DNA of 64,000 bases from Pseudomonas promysalinigenes. GTDB taxonomy: Bacteria; Pseudomonadota; Gammaproteobacteria; Pseudomonadales; Pseudomonadaceae. The notes under the pieces are model-generated. The model searched no databases. It saw nothing but the letters and a program-made list of their open reading frames with translations, and had not been told where the DNA came from. The translations under genes were made by a program, and so were the position numbers. Positions 26,690 through 35,001 of this stretch are shown piece after piece. Numbering within the stretch: the first letter of the stretch is position 1; the number at the start of each line of letters is the position of its first letter. Location of the stretch: NCBI RefSeq assembly GCF_014269025.2, contig NZ_CP077094.1, positions 2,604,001 through 2,668,000 of the forward strand. The letters are read 5' to 3'.

Positions 26690-29053
26690 ATGAATTACCC
26701 GCGACTGTTGCTCTCCCTCCTCGTGCTCAATGCTTCCTTAGCCCAGGCCGAGTCGTTCAGGATCGCCGACATCCGCGTCAACGGCCTGCAGCGGGTATCC
26801 GCTGGCAGCGTGTTTGGCGCTTTGCCGCTGAACGTTGGCGACCAGGCCGACGACAAGCGTCTGGTGGACTCCACCCGCTCGCTGTTCAAGACTGGCTTCT
26901 TCCAGGACATTCAGCTCAACCGCGACGGTAACGTACTTATCATCAACGTGGTCGAGCGCCCGTCGGTGTCGAGCATCGAGATCGAAGGCAACAAGGCGAT
27001 CAGCACCGACGACCTGATGAAGGGCCTGAAGCAGTCGGGCCTGGCTGAGGGCGAGATCTTCCAGCGTGCCACCCTCGAAGGCGTGCGCAACGAGCTGCAG
27101 CGCCAGTACGTTGCCCAGGGCCGCTACTCGGCCGAGGTGGACGCCGAAGTGGTGCCCCAGCCGCGCAACCGCGTAGCCCTGAAGATCAAGATCAACGAAG
27201 GCACCGTCGCTGCCATCCAGCACATCAACATTGTTGGCAACACGGTGTTCAGCGACGAAGAGCTGCAGCAGCTGTTCGGGCTAAAGACTACCAACTGGTT
27301 GTCGTTCTTCAAGAACGACGACAAGTACGCCCGCGAAAAACTGTCCGGTGACCTGGAACGCCTGCGTTCCTACTACCTGGACCGCGGCTACATCAACATG
27401 GACATCGCCTCTACCCAGGTGTCGATCACCCCGGACAAGAAGCACGTCTACATCACCGTCAACGTCAACGAAGGCGAAAAGTACACCGTTCGCGACGTGA
27501 AGCTGTCGGGTGACCTCAAGGTGCCGGAAGACCAGGTCAAGTCGTTGCTGCTGGTGCAGCCTGGCCAGGTGTTCTCGCGCAAGGTGATGACCACCACCTC
27601 CGAGCTGATCACCCGTCGCCTGGGCAACGAAGGCTATACCTTCGCCAACGTCAACGGCGTGCCGCAGCCCAACGATCAGGACCATACCGTCGACATCATG
27701 TTCGTGGTGGACCCTGGCAAGCGCGCGTACGTCAACCGTATCAACTACCGCGGCAACACCAAGACCGAAGACGAAGTGCTGCGCCGCGAGATGCGCCAGA
27801 TGGAAGGTGGCTGGGCGTCGACCTACCTGATCGACCAGTCCAAGACCCGTCTGGAGCGCCTGGGCTTCTTCAAGGAAGTCAACGTCGAAACCCCGGCCGT
27901 GCCAGGCACCGACGACCAGGTCGACGTCAACTACAGTGTCGAAGAGCAAGCTTCCGGCTCGATCACCGCCAGTGTCGGTTTCGCCCAGAGCGCGGGCCTG
28001 ATCCTGGGTGGCTCGATCAGCCAGACCAACTTCCTCGGCACCGGTAACAAGGTATCCATCGGCCTGACCCGTTCGGAGTACCAGACCAAGTACAACTTCG
28101 GTTTTGTCGATCCCTACTTCACCGAAGACGGCGTTAGCCTGGGTTACAACCTGTTTTACAGCACGACTGATTACAGCGACTACTACGATGACGGGGTTTC
28201 ATACTACGCAATCAACAGCTATGGGGCAGGCGTCAACTTCGGTTACCCCATAAACGAAACGTCGCGCCTGACGTATGGCCTGACCCTGCAGCACGATGAC
28301 ATCAACCCAGGCACCTACAGCGCCGACGAGATCTACGACTTCATCGAGCGCGAGGGCAAGAGCTTCAACAACCTCAAGGCCTCGATCGGTTGGTCCGAGT
28401 CGACACTGAACAAAGGCGTGCTCGCCACTCGAGGCCACTCGCAGTCCCTGACACTGATGGCCACCACGCCTGGCAGCGACCTGTCGTTCTACAAACTCGA
28501 CTATACCGGGCAGACTTTCCTGCCCTTGAGCAGCGACACCACGCTGCGCCTGCACAGCACGCTAGGCTACGGTAACGGCTACGGCTCCACCGATGGCCTG
28601 CCATTCTATGAAAGCTACACCGCCGGCGGCCAAGGCACGGTGCGCGGGTTCAAGGACGGCACCCTCGGCCCGCGCAGCACCCCTGCCACCGGCAACTATG
28701 CCAGCGCCGGCCAGGCCTACTACTCTGACCGAGACACCGATGTGCTTGGCGGCAATATCCTGGTGACTGGCGGCGCCGAGTACCTCTTCCCGATGCCTTT
28801 CATCAAAAATCAGAGTCAGCTGCGCAGCTCGGTTTTCGTCGACGCGGGCAACGTCTACTCCGACAAGTGCTACCTCTCCACGACCCAAGGGTGCGGCAAC
28901 GTCGACTTGAACCAATTGGCTGTATCCCTGGGCGTGGGGGTCACTTGGTACAGCCCCCTGGGGCCGCTGAGCTTCAGCCTGGCAGCACCGCTGAAAAAGC
29001 CGGACAACGCCGAGACGCAAATCTTCCAGTTCTCGCTGGGGCAGACCTTCTGA
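26690..29053 (+). CDS. Second BamA-like outer-membrane assembly protein
   Basis: A 787-residue Omp85 protein. A signal peptide (LLLSLLVLNASLAQA) is followed by five POTRA domains to about residue 420 and a 16-strand barrel with VRGFKDGTLGP (the VRGF/Y motif of the L6 loop) and a C-terminal FQFSLGQTF targeting strand. BamA inserts barrel proteins into the outer membrane. It is not next to skp, lpxD, fabZ or rseP, which accompany the housekeeping bamA, so it is probably an additional copy. The start at 26690 is chosen from the signal peptide; an upstream in-frame ATG at 26558 would include the CpxR box. It is divergent from cpxRA. Confidence 0.88.
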   Translation: MNYPRLLLSLLVLNASLAQAESFRIADIRVNGLQRVSAGSVFGALPLNVGDQADDKRLVDSTRSLFKTGFFQDIQLNRDGNVLIINVVERPSVSSIEIEGNKAISTDDLMKGLKQSGLAEGEIFQRATLEGVRNELQRQYVAQGRYSAEVDAEVVPQPRNRVALKIKINEGTVAAIQHINIVGNTVFSDEELQQLFGLKTTNWLSFFKNDDKYAREKLSGDLERLRSYYLDRGYINMDIASTQVSITPDKKHVYITVNVNEGEKYTVRDVKLSGDLKVPEDQVKSLLLVQPGQVFSRKVMTTTSELITRRLGNEGYTFANVNGVPQPNDQDHTVDIMFVVDPGKRAYVNRINYRGNTKTEDEVLRREMRQMEGGWASTYLIDQSKTRLERLGFFKEVNVETPAVPGTDDQVDVNYSVEEQASGSITASVGFAQSAGLILGGSISQTNFLGTGNKVSIGLTRSEYQTKYNFGFVDPYFTEDGVSLGYNLFYSTTDYSDYYDDGVSYYAINSYGAGVNFGYPINETSRLTYGLTLQHDDINPGTYSADEIYDFIEREGKSFNNLKASIGWSESTLNKGVLATRGHSQSLTLMATTPGSDLSFYKLDYTGQTFLPLSSDTTLRLHSTLGYGNGYGSTDGLPFYESYTAGGQGTVRGFKDGTLGPRSTPATGNYASAGQAYYSDRDTDVLGGNILVTGGAEYLFPMPFIKNQSQLRSSVFVDAGNVYSDKCYLSTTQGCGNVDLNQLAVSLGVGVTWYSPLGPLSFSLAAPLKKPDNAETQIFQFSLGQTF

Positions 29054-29154
29054 TGCAAGGCCTGCAAATTACCGGCTTTTACCCTCGCTTAACCCAAGTT
29101 CACAGTAGCTTCGGCTAAGCTCAAACCCATATGACAAGCCTTTCAGGTAACCAC

Positions 29155-29508
29155 ATGCCCCCCTTCGCCCCCACTGCGCTGGCCACGGCACTGCACGACG
29201 ACAGCCACACATCGCTGCTCGATCTGGTGCAACGCCACCTTGCTTCCCTGCTCGGCTCGCGCTATACGATCACCCTGGCCGTCAGTGGTGATGTACCTGA
29301 ACAGTACCACTTGGCCATTCAACACAGCCAAAGCGGCGTATCGCTGGAAGACAGCGGCAAGATCGACTCAGGTTTGGCCGAACGGCTGGTTGCCATGGGC
29401 GCTCAGGTCAAAGCCATGCTCGAGTCAGACACATTCGCGCGCATGAGCAGCAATGACCCGACACGGCCACTGGTCTGGTTGAAGGGTATTGAGCCACCAA
29501 TACACTGA
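29155..29508 (+). CDS. Hypothetical soluble protein
   Basis: A 117-residue acidic protein with no signal or membrane segment. I do not recognise a family. AGGTAA sits eight bases before the ATG at 29155, better than for the in-frame ATG at 29131. The sequence reads as a small alpha/beta fold (YTITLAVSGDVPEQYHLAI, SLEDSGKIDSGLAERLVAMGAQV). It follows the BamA-like gene by 101 bp on the same strand and may share its transcript, but nothing in the protein indicates an envelope role. Confidence 0.6.
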   Translation: MPPFAPTALATALHDDSHTSLLDLVQRHLASLLGSRYTITLAVSGDVPEQYHLAIQHSQSGVSLEDSGKIDSGLAERLVAMGAQVKAMLESDTFARMSSNDPTRPLVWLKGIEPPIH

Positions 29509-29581
29509 ATAACCAGAACTTTTCCCCCATAACTTGTCTATCTGCGCATATTCAACGACAACCTTGGGGGTTGCCTGAGTC

Positions 29582-29992
29582 ATGAAATTCATTCTCCCGC
29601 GCGTGCTCTTCGCTGGCCTGCTGGCCTTGGCGTCGATTGCCCCGGCGTCTGCCAGGCCAGCTAACACTGCAGCATTGGCCCTGCCCGATCAAACCGTAGT
29701 TCAAGCGCCAACCGTACGGGCCGAGAGCCCATGGCCGAGCGTTGCCAGCGTTGCCGAGGGTCGTCCGGGGCCGCTGCTGGCTCACGATGACCGCTATTGG
29801 CGGGACGGACGCTGGCACTATCACAGCCAAGACCGCCGCCGCGAAGAATGGCGCCGGGCACAGTGGCGGCGCGAGCAGGCACGGCGCGAGGCCGAGCGCC
29901 GCCGTGACTGGGAACGCCGCCACGAACGCGCACATCACTACCAGTACGATCGCCGCCACTACCAGTACGATCGCCACCACTACCGCCGCTGA
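29582..29992 (+). CDS. Small secreted His/Tyr/Arg-rich protein
   Basis: A 136-residue exported protein. A Sec signal peptide (LLALASIAPASA, cleavage near residue 24) precedes a short neutral segment and then a highly basic, charged helix rich in RRxEWRR units, ending in two tandem HYQYDR repeats. The DNA of this tail is a 21-bp direct repeat. The composition suggests metal or polyanion binding at the envelope, which is speculation. GGGG lies at the expected distance before the ATG. Proteins with such a tail are common as annotated hypotheticals in Pseudomonas. Confidence 0.68.
   Translation: MKFILPRVLFAGLLALASIAPASARPANTAALALPDQTVVQAPTVRAESPWPSVASVAEGRPGPLLAHDDRYWRDGRWHYHSQDRRREEWRRAQWRREQARREAERRRDWERRHERAHHYQYDRRHYQYDRHHYRR
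29936..29989 (+). repeat. 21-bp tandem repeat in the coding tail
   Basis: Two 21-bp units (29936-29956 and 29957-29977) starting CACTACCAGTACGATCGCC differ by one base (CGC versus CAC at the end) and are followed by a partial third unit CACTACC. They encode HYQYDRR/HYQYDRH in frame, so copy-number change would not break the gene. Confidence 0.85.
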
Positions 29993-30076
29993 GCATCCAA
30001 CCAACGGGCGCCATTGGGCCCTGGCCGCACTACGCCGTCGGAATGGGCAATAGCCCAATCCCACCTAGGCTTCGCT

Positions 30077-30094
30077 GCCCCCTGCCAGGGGGGC
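30077..30094. terminator. GC hairpin between small secreted gene and membrane protein gene
   Basis: GCCCCC and GGGGGC pair around a short loop. It lies between two converging genes (ends at 29992 and 30184) and could stop transcription from either side, although neither flank has a clear T run. Confidence 0.4.
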
Positions 30095-30183
30095 TACCAA
30101 GGGACGGTGCGCTTGCTGCTCACTGGCATGGCGCCGCTATCAAGCCTGGGCTCGCGGACAAGGTTGCGGAGCATCGAGTACCC

Positions 30184-30948
30184 TCAGCGGCGCGACAGCA
30201 GCTTGGCCAAAAGGAATGTGGCCATTACCGCAAGCACCACGGCGGCGGCAATCGACGGCACGCTGCCCCACTGCTCGAGAGTCCCCTTGACCATCAGATA
30301 GAAGCCCAGCACACCCACGGCACCTATGGCGTTGCCGCGAACGATTGCACCCAGTTCACGGTGCCCTCCCTGCACATGGGCAAATACCGCCAGTGGCCAG
30401 GCGATGACGGGAATCGGCGCCAATAGCCCACTGGCCACAGGACCGAGCCATTGGGCGCTTGCGGTGATCGCCAGCAAAAGTGCAGTGGCCGTCAGCATGC
30501 GCATCGGGATCACCCAGCGTGGCATTTGCACGACCTTGGCAGCACTGCCGGGCGCCGGTTGCGACGTCGCAAGGATGATCGCACTCAACAGCGCCAGGGT
30601 CACCCCCACTGAAAGTACGACCGATCCCAGATGGCTCATCAGCAGCGCCGCTGCGGCATAAACCGCCAGGGCGGTTATGCAGCCAGGCAATGCCCCAATA
30701 CGCCGTGTGACCCAGAAGTAGAACAAATAGGTTGCCTGTACCGCCGCCAGACCGGCCAAGGCGCCAGGTACGGCCTGCAGGGCAAAGCCAGGGCCCTGCT
30801 CAAGGCTGAGAAACAGCACCACCAAGGCTGATGTCACCGGCAGCCCGGACAATAGGCCACCAATTTGCGTGCCCCAGCGCCTGGCTGCCAGCGAGATGGC
30901 CAGCATGAGTGTGGGGGTGATGAGGAACTTGAGGTAGAGGGCGGTCAT
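30184..30948 (-). CDS. Polytopic membrane protein of unknown function
   Basis: A 254-residue membrane protein with about eight hydrophobic segments (for example LITPTLMLAISLAARRWG, VVLSVGVTLALLSAIILATS, AAVVLAVMATFLLAKLLS). The GLLSGLPVTSALVVLFLSLEQG and GLLAPIPVIAWPLAVFAHVQGG segments are near repeats of each other, suggesting two related halves in inverted or direct arrangement, a common transporter architecture. I cannot assign a family with certainty. It is a single gene with the isochorismatase gene 79 bp upstream on the same strand. Confidence 0.7.
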   Translation of the reverse strand: MTALYLKFLITPTLMLAISLAARRWGTQIGGLLSGLPVTSALVVLFLSLEQGPGFALQAVPGALAGLAAVQATYLFYFWVTRRIGALPGCITALAVYAAAALLMSHLGSVVLSVGVTLALLSAIILATSQPAPGSAAKVVQMPRWVIPMRMLTATALLLAITASAQWLGPVASGLLAPIPVIAWPLAVFAHVQGGHRELGAIVRGNAIGAVGVLGFYLMVKGTLEQWGSVPSIAAAVVLAVMATFLLAKLLSRR

Positions 30949-31027
30949 TGGCGCTGGTGCGTGTGAGTGGGGCCTGGTGGGCGGCGCCCCAATGCTAAAC
31001 GATGCGCAAAGGCTTTTCGCGGTTTAT

Positions 31028-31516
31028 TCATTGCCCTGCCAACATGAGTTGGGCCATCACCTCGGCGCGCGAGGTCACGTTGCCGAAGTGGTGCTTCCAC
31101 AGGTCTATGCCCAGCTTGCCAGAGCGGTCAAGGGATGAGCCAACGGTGAGGTCGGTCACCAGGGTCGGGCACAACCCGGCATCGAACAAAGCGAAGCCTG
31201 CGGCCAGCACGCAGGTTTCGGTCTGCATGCCGCAGACAAGCACGCGCTCGACGCCCATCTGTTTGAGGTGAGCGATCGCCTCGCTGGTCTGACCATAGCC
31301 ATGCTTGACGAACACGTGGTCGACTTCGACCAGGCACTCATCTTCACTGGCCGGGTGCCAACCCAACTGACGCTGAAACGGCGTCACCTGTTCATCGTGC
31401 AGTTCAACCGATGCCACCGCGGGTATGCTCGCCGACAGCAGCCTGATCCCATCGACCAGCCACTCCGGGGGGCTGAAGGTCGACTGGACATCAACGATGA
31501 GCAGAACCTGCTGCAT
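31028..31516 (-). CDS. Isochorismatase-family cysteine hydrolase
   Basis: A 162-residue cysteine hydrolase of the isochorismatase/nicotinamidase superfamily. The triad is visible: Asp9 in LLIVDVQ, Lys71 in VFVKHGYG and Cys102 in GMQTETCV. Such enzymes hydrolyse amides or vinyl ethers in the cytoplasm; the short length fits the general YcaC/YecD-like members and not pyrazinamidases. The start at 31516 has AGGAG six bases upstream; the longer frame to 31564 adds an unlikely leader. The gene is divergent from a diguanylate cyclase gene. Confidence 0.87.
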   Translation of the reverse strand: MQQVLLIVDVQSTFSPPEWLVDGIRLLSASIPAVASVELHDEQVTPFQRQLGWHPASEDECLVEVDHVFVKHGYGQTSEAIAHLKQMGVERVLVCGMQTETCVLAAGFALFDAGLCPTLVTDLTVGSSLDRSGKLGIDLWKHHFGNVTSRAEVMAQLMLAGQ

Positions 31517-31634
31517 GAACGACTCCTGAATGCTCGAAACGGTCGCGGAGTATATCTGCATCAATGGCTACTGGTGGAATCGGCCCGGCACTGTGTATGC
31601 TGGCTTCGCCCAGCCCGACCCGTCGTACGCGCCT

Positions 31635-32483
31635 ATGCCAGTTGACCTTCAAGCGCTTTACCCCAAGCTGATTCAGCTGATGCTGGACACCGTCTTCGTG
31701 GTCGACAGGGACAACATCATCGTTTTCGTCAGCAATGCCTGCCATGCGTTACTCGGCTACCGAGCCGACGAGTTGGTGGGTACGCCGATCACCCGTTACA
31801 TGCATCCTGATGACCTCGACGCCACGCGCGCATCGATCGTGCGGGTGATGAACGGCCAGGCCCACAGCGACTTTCGCAACCGTTACCTGCGCAAGGACGG
31901 TGAGGTGGTGCATATCCTCTGGTCAGCATTCTGGTCCGATGAGGTTGGCGCCCGGATCGGCGTGGCACGCAATGTCACAGCACTGACTCAGGCCGAACAG
32001 GCGTTGCGCTTTCTCGCCCACCACGACTCGCTGACCCGGCTTTGCAATCGCTCCCTGTTCAGCGAACGGCTGGCCGGTGCGGTGCGTCAGGCAGTTCCTT
32101 TTGCCTTGTTGTTTCTGGACATCAACGACTTCAAAGGCATCAACGACGTGCACGGGCATGCCATCGGCGACCGGGTGCTGTGCGAGGTCGCCCGGCGGCT
32201 GGAGGGGTGTGTCGGGCCTCAGGACACGGTGGCGCGTATGGGGGGCGACGAATTCACCGTATTACTGTGCGGTGTGCATGCCGGCACGGTGCCCGAGAAG
32301 ACGGCGCAGATCCTCGCTGCCATGGCAGCCCCGCTGGCCAGCGAGCCCGATTCACTGCCCATGCCGTCCTGCAGCATTGGGGTGGCCTGCTACCCGGCCG
32401 ACGGCGACAGCATCGACGCGTTGCTCAACTGCGCCGATAGCGACATGTACCGCAACAAGCGGCGCAGGTCTTTCCCAAGGTAG
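31635..32483 (+). CDS. PAS-GGDEF diguanylate cyclase
   Basis: A protein of about 282 residues from the ATG at 31635. A PAS domain (LMLDTVFVVDRDNIIVFVSNA, FRNRYLRKDGEVVHILW) is followed by a GGDEF domain with HHDSLTRLCNR, FLDINDFKGINDVHGH and an intact GGDEF motif, ending SDMYRNKRR. It should make cyclic di-GMP from two GTP in the cytoplasm in response to a PAS signal. The RxxD inhibitory site expected five residues before GGDEF is not present (CVGPQDTVARMGGDEF). An in-frame ATG at 31530 would overlap the divergent gene's leader, so the later start is preferred, although no clear Shine-Dalgarno is visible. Confidence 0.87.
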   Translation: MPVDLQALYPKLIQLMLDTVFVVDRDNIIVFVSNACHALLGYRADELVGTPITRYMHPDDLDATRASIVRVMNGQAHSDFRNRYLRKDGEVVHILWSAFWSDEVGARIGVARNVTALTQAEQALRFLAHHDSLTRLCNRSLFSERLAGAVRQAVPFALLFLDINDFKGINDVHGHAIGDRVLCEVARRLEGCVGPQDTVARMGGDEFTVLLCGVHAGTVPEKTAQILAAMAAPLASEPDSLPMPSCSIGVACYPADGDSIDALLNCADSDMYRNKRRRSFPR

Positions 32484-32567
32484 GGCTTTGCCGGCAACGG
32501 CTGCGCACGGGCGATCTGCTGTGGCATGCTTTGCGCCCGCAACACACGCCCACACAGGTAAATCGTC

Positions 32568-32864
32568 ATGACCCAAGCCACCGACCAGGCATTCTACGAC
32601 CGCGCCGATGCGCATATCGACCTGGCCAATCAGCAGATCGATACCCTTGCCGACGTCGGCAAGGTCAGCGCCTCGATGACGTTTGCCGCCAGCCGTTTCA
32701 GCGCCTGGATCAGCGCCCGTAACTTCAAGTCCGGCGCTGAAATGGCTGCTGCACGCGAGGAAATCGTCAAGTACTTCAGCGACCAGTACCGCATGATGCT
32801 TGAGGACAACGTCGACGAGTACATCGATCAGTTCGACCACTACGTCCTTGGCAAACAGCGCTGA
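32568..32864 (+). CDS. DUF3144 protein
   Basis: A 98-residue acidic helical protein beginning TDQAFYDRADAHIDLANQQ and ending DQFDHYVLGKQR, which matches the small DUF3144 family. Members are cytoplasmic and widespread in Pseudomonas and other proteobacteria; no function is known. The gene begins 84 bp after the diguanylate cyclase and converges with the chemoreceptor gene, with 3 bp between stops. Confidence 0.82.
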   Translation: MTQATDQAFYDRADAHIDLANQQIDTLADVGKVSASMTFAASRFSAWISARNFKSGAEMAAAREEIVKYFSDQYRMMLEDNVDEYIDQFDHYVLGKQR

Positions 32865-32867
32865 ACG

Positions 32868-34493
32868 TCAAACCCGGAACCGCCCCACCAACGCCGTCAT
32901 TTCCCCGACCAGCCCGGACAACGCCTGGCTGGCCTGGCGTGTCTGCTGCGCGCCTTGCGCCGAATGCCCGGACAACTCGCGGATATTCAACAGGTTGCGG
33001 TCAACTTCACGGGCCACTTGCGCCTGTTCTTCCGCTGCACTGGCAATCACCAGGTTGCGCTCGTTGATTTCACTGATAGCACTGTAGATGCCTTCCAGCG
33101 CTTGGCCCGAGGCCAGGCTCACTTCAAGCGTTGACTGGGCGCGGCGGGTACTGGTCTGCATCGAGGCCACTGCCGCTTCGGTGCCCTGCTGCACGCGGCC
33201 GATCATCTGTTCGATTTCCTGGGTCGAGGCTTGGGTACGGTAAGCGAGGGTGCGCACTTCGTCGGCCACCACGGCAAAGCCGCGCCCGGCGTCTCCGGCA
33301 CGGGCCGCCTCGATGGCCGCGTTCAGCGCCAGCAGATTCGTCTGTTCGGATACAGAACGGATCACTTCCAGGACCTTGCCAATATCCCGCACCTGCCCGA
33401 CCAACTGCTCCAGATGGGCACTGCTGGTCTGGATCTCGTCGGTCATGGCCTGGGTACCATCGATGTTCTCGCTGACTTGCTGGCGACTTCTTTGCGCCAA
33501 CTGATTGGATTGCTGGGTAGCTTGGGAAGTGGTGACAGCGTTACGCGCCACCTCCTCTACGGCTGTGGTCATTTCAGTGACGGCGGTGGCAGCCTGTTCC
33601 AGCTCCTGACCCTGTTGCCGAAGGTTTTCTGCGCTTTGCTCGGTAACGCTGTTCAAGGCATGCGCTGCGTCGGACAGTTGCCGGGTGCAGTCGCTGATAC
33701 TGCCCAGCGTTTCACGCTGACTCTGCTGCATGCGCTGCAGCTCATGGAACAATTGCCCGATCTCGTTGCGTTGATGCACCTGGACCGGCACGCTGAGGTC
33801 GCCGCCGGCAATTCGTTGGAAATGCAACCCAGCCTCACGCAGCGGGTGCAATACCCGTTTGGCGATGAACGCCCAGCACAGCGCCGCGAGCATTAAGGTC
33901 ACCGCCAGCAACCCCAGGCTCAGCAGTTGCGCGCGCGCCAGGCGGCGGTCGGACTCCTGCATGATCTGCTGGCCGCGATCGCCCAGCGCAGCCACCAACT
34001 GCTGGCGCAGTGCCTGCAGCCGACCCATGGCGTTTCCGGCATCGATGTTGACCTTAAAGTACGCGTCCAGCGAGCGTTGACGGGTGGCTTCGCGTTGGCC
34101 AGCCACGGCCTTAGCGTACTCGCCGAACGTCGCCTGCAGCTCCATTGCCAGCTTGCGCAGGGCCGGATCACGCATGTTTTCTACAAATTCATCCACCAGG
34201 CCCTGGCTCTTGCCTAGCAACTCGACCGAAAGTGCCATCCGCTTGTTCGCACTTTCGTCATGGTCACCTAGTTGCTCGATGAATCCTGAAGAGACGTTGG
34301 CACTGGAACGAATCGCCATCAACAGGGCGTTGTTCAACCGGTCAGATTGATGAGCGGTCTGGTCCAGCTCGTTTATCTGCGCGTCGCTGCCCAGCGCCGC
34401 ACGCCAAGCACTGACGGTTGAAAACAACAAGGTCATGCTGAACAGCAACAGCACCCAGGCCATTCCGGTACGAATTTTCAGGTTGGCAAACAT
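32868..34493 (-). CDS. Methyl-accepting chemotaxis protein (four-helix-bundle type)
   Basis: A 541-residue chemoreceptor. It has a first transmembrane helix ([19 protein letters not shown]), a periplasmic helical ligand domain of about 160 residues like that of Tar/Tsr receptors, and a second helix ([22 protein letters not shown]). A HAMP domain and a long cytoplasmic signalling coil follow, with the hairpin tip [32 protein letters not shown] that binds CheA/CheW. No C-terminal CheR/CheB pentapeptide is seen. The ligand is not predictable. A FliA-type promoter lies 67 bp upstream, tying its expression to the flagellar cascade. Confidence 0.92.
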   Translation of the reverse strand: MFANLKIRTGMAWVLLLFSMTLLFSTVSAWRAALGSDAQINELDQTAHQSDRLNNALLMAIRSSANVSSGFIEQLGDHDESANKRMALSVELLGKSQGLVDEFVENMRDPALRKLAMELQATFGEYAKAVAGQREATRQRSLDAYFKVNIDAGNAMGRLQALRQQLVAALGDRGQQIMQESDRRLARAQLLSLGLLAVTLMLAALCWAFIAKRVLHPLREAGLHFQRIAGGDLSVPVQVHQRNEIGQLFHELQRMQQSQRETLGSISDCTRQLSDAAHALNSVTEQSAENLRQQGQELEQAATAVTEMTTAVEEVARNAVTTSQATQQSNQLAQRSRQQVSENIDGTQAMTDEIQTSSAHLEQLVGQVRDIGKVLEVIRSVSEQTNLLALNAAIEAARAGDAGRGFAVVADEVRTLAYRTQASTQEIEQMIGRVQQGTEAAVASMQTSTRRAQSTLEVSLASGQALEGIYSAISEINERNLVIASAAEEQAQVAREVDRNLLNIRELSGHSAQGAQQTRQASQALSGLVGEMTALVGRFRV

Positions 34494-35001
34494 GCAAGCA
34501 GTACTCCTTCAGTGCTGGTTGTCACCACGTTGGGTCGAAATTTCGACGGTGGGTGAGCAGCTATCGGAGAGGCTGACGCATGCTTGAGGGCATGGCAGGT
34601 GCTTGTGTTCGATAAACGAACGAATCTTGCTTACGCCTTGCATCAGCGTGCCCATACGTGCAAGGGTAAAAAAGGAACGTCAGTCACCAGAGAAGGAAAA
34701 CCCTTACCTTATGCTCGGAATCACACGTATCCATCGCTATGTGCGCCCATTGTCCGCCACCCCTTCGGCAGCCAGTGGGCGTGAATTCAAAGCCAACGCC
34801 ATCACCCGCCTTGCTTCAAAGATCGCCATCCTCCTCTGCACTCCCCGCGCCGTTGCGCCCTACCTCTGGGTAGCGCCCCAGCGCCCCCCTGTCGACCGCC
34901 TACCCCCTACCTGACTGGCCACGCTGCAGTGCGTGCATTCACACGTCATTCATTCACCGAAGACGTACGGTTTCCTGCCAACCTAAAAGGGGCGACAGCC
35001 A
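34494..35001. other. 508-bp region without a recognised gene
   Basis: This divergent region lies between a chemoreceptor and mtlD. It holds the FliA-type promoter of the receptor at one end and AAAAGGGG, the ribosome binding site of mtlD, at the other. Between them is a purine-rich stretch (about 34660-34705) flanked by AAGGGT and ACCCTT that includes two GGAA motifs. Short open frames here have no credible starts. An unannotated small RNA or a long, regulated mtlD leader is possible but not shown. Confidence 0.4.
34560..34587 (-). promoter_or_regulatory. FliA (sigma-28) promoter of the chemoreceptor
   Basis: Read on the minus strand, TCAAG, a 15-base spacer and CCGATAGC match the flagellar sigma-28 pattern (TCAAG-N15-CCGATA) at the exact spacing. 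The -10 element lies 67 bp before the receptor's start codon at 34493. Confidence 0.7.
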
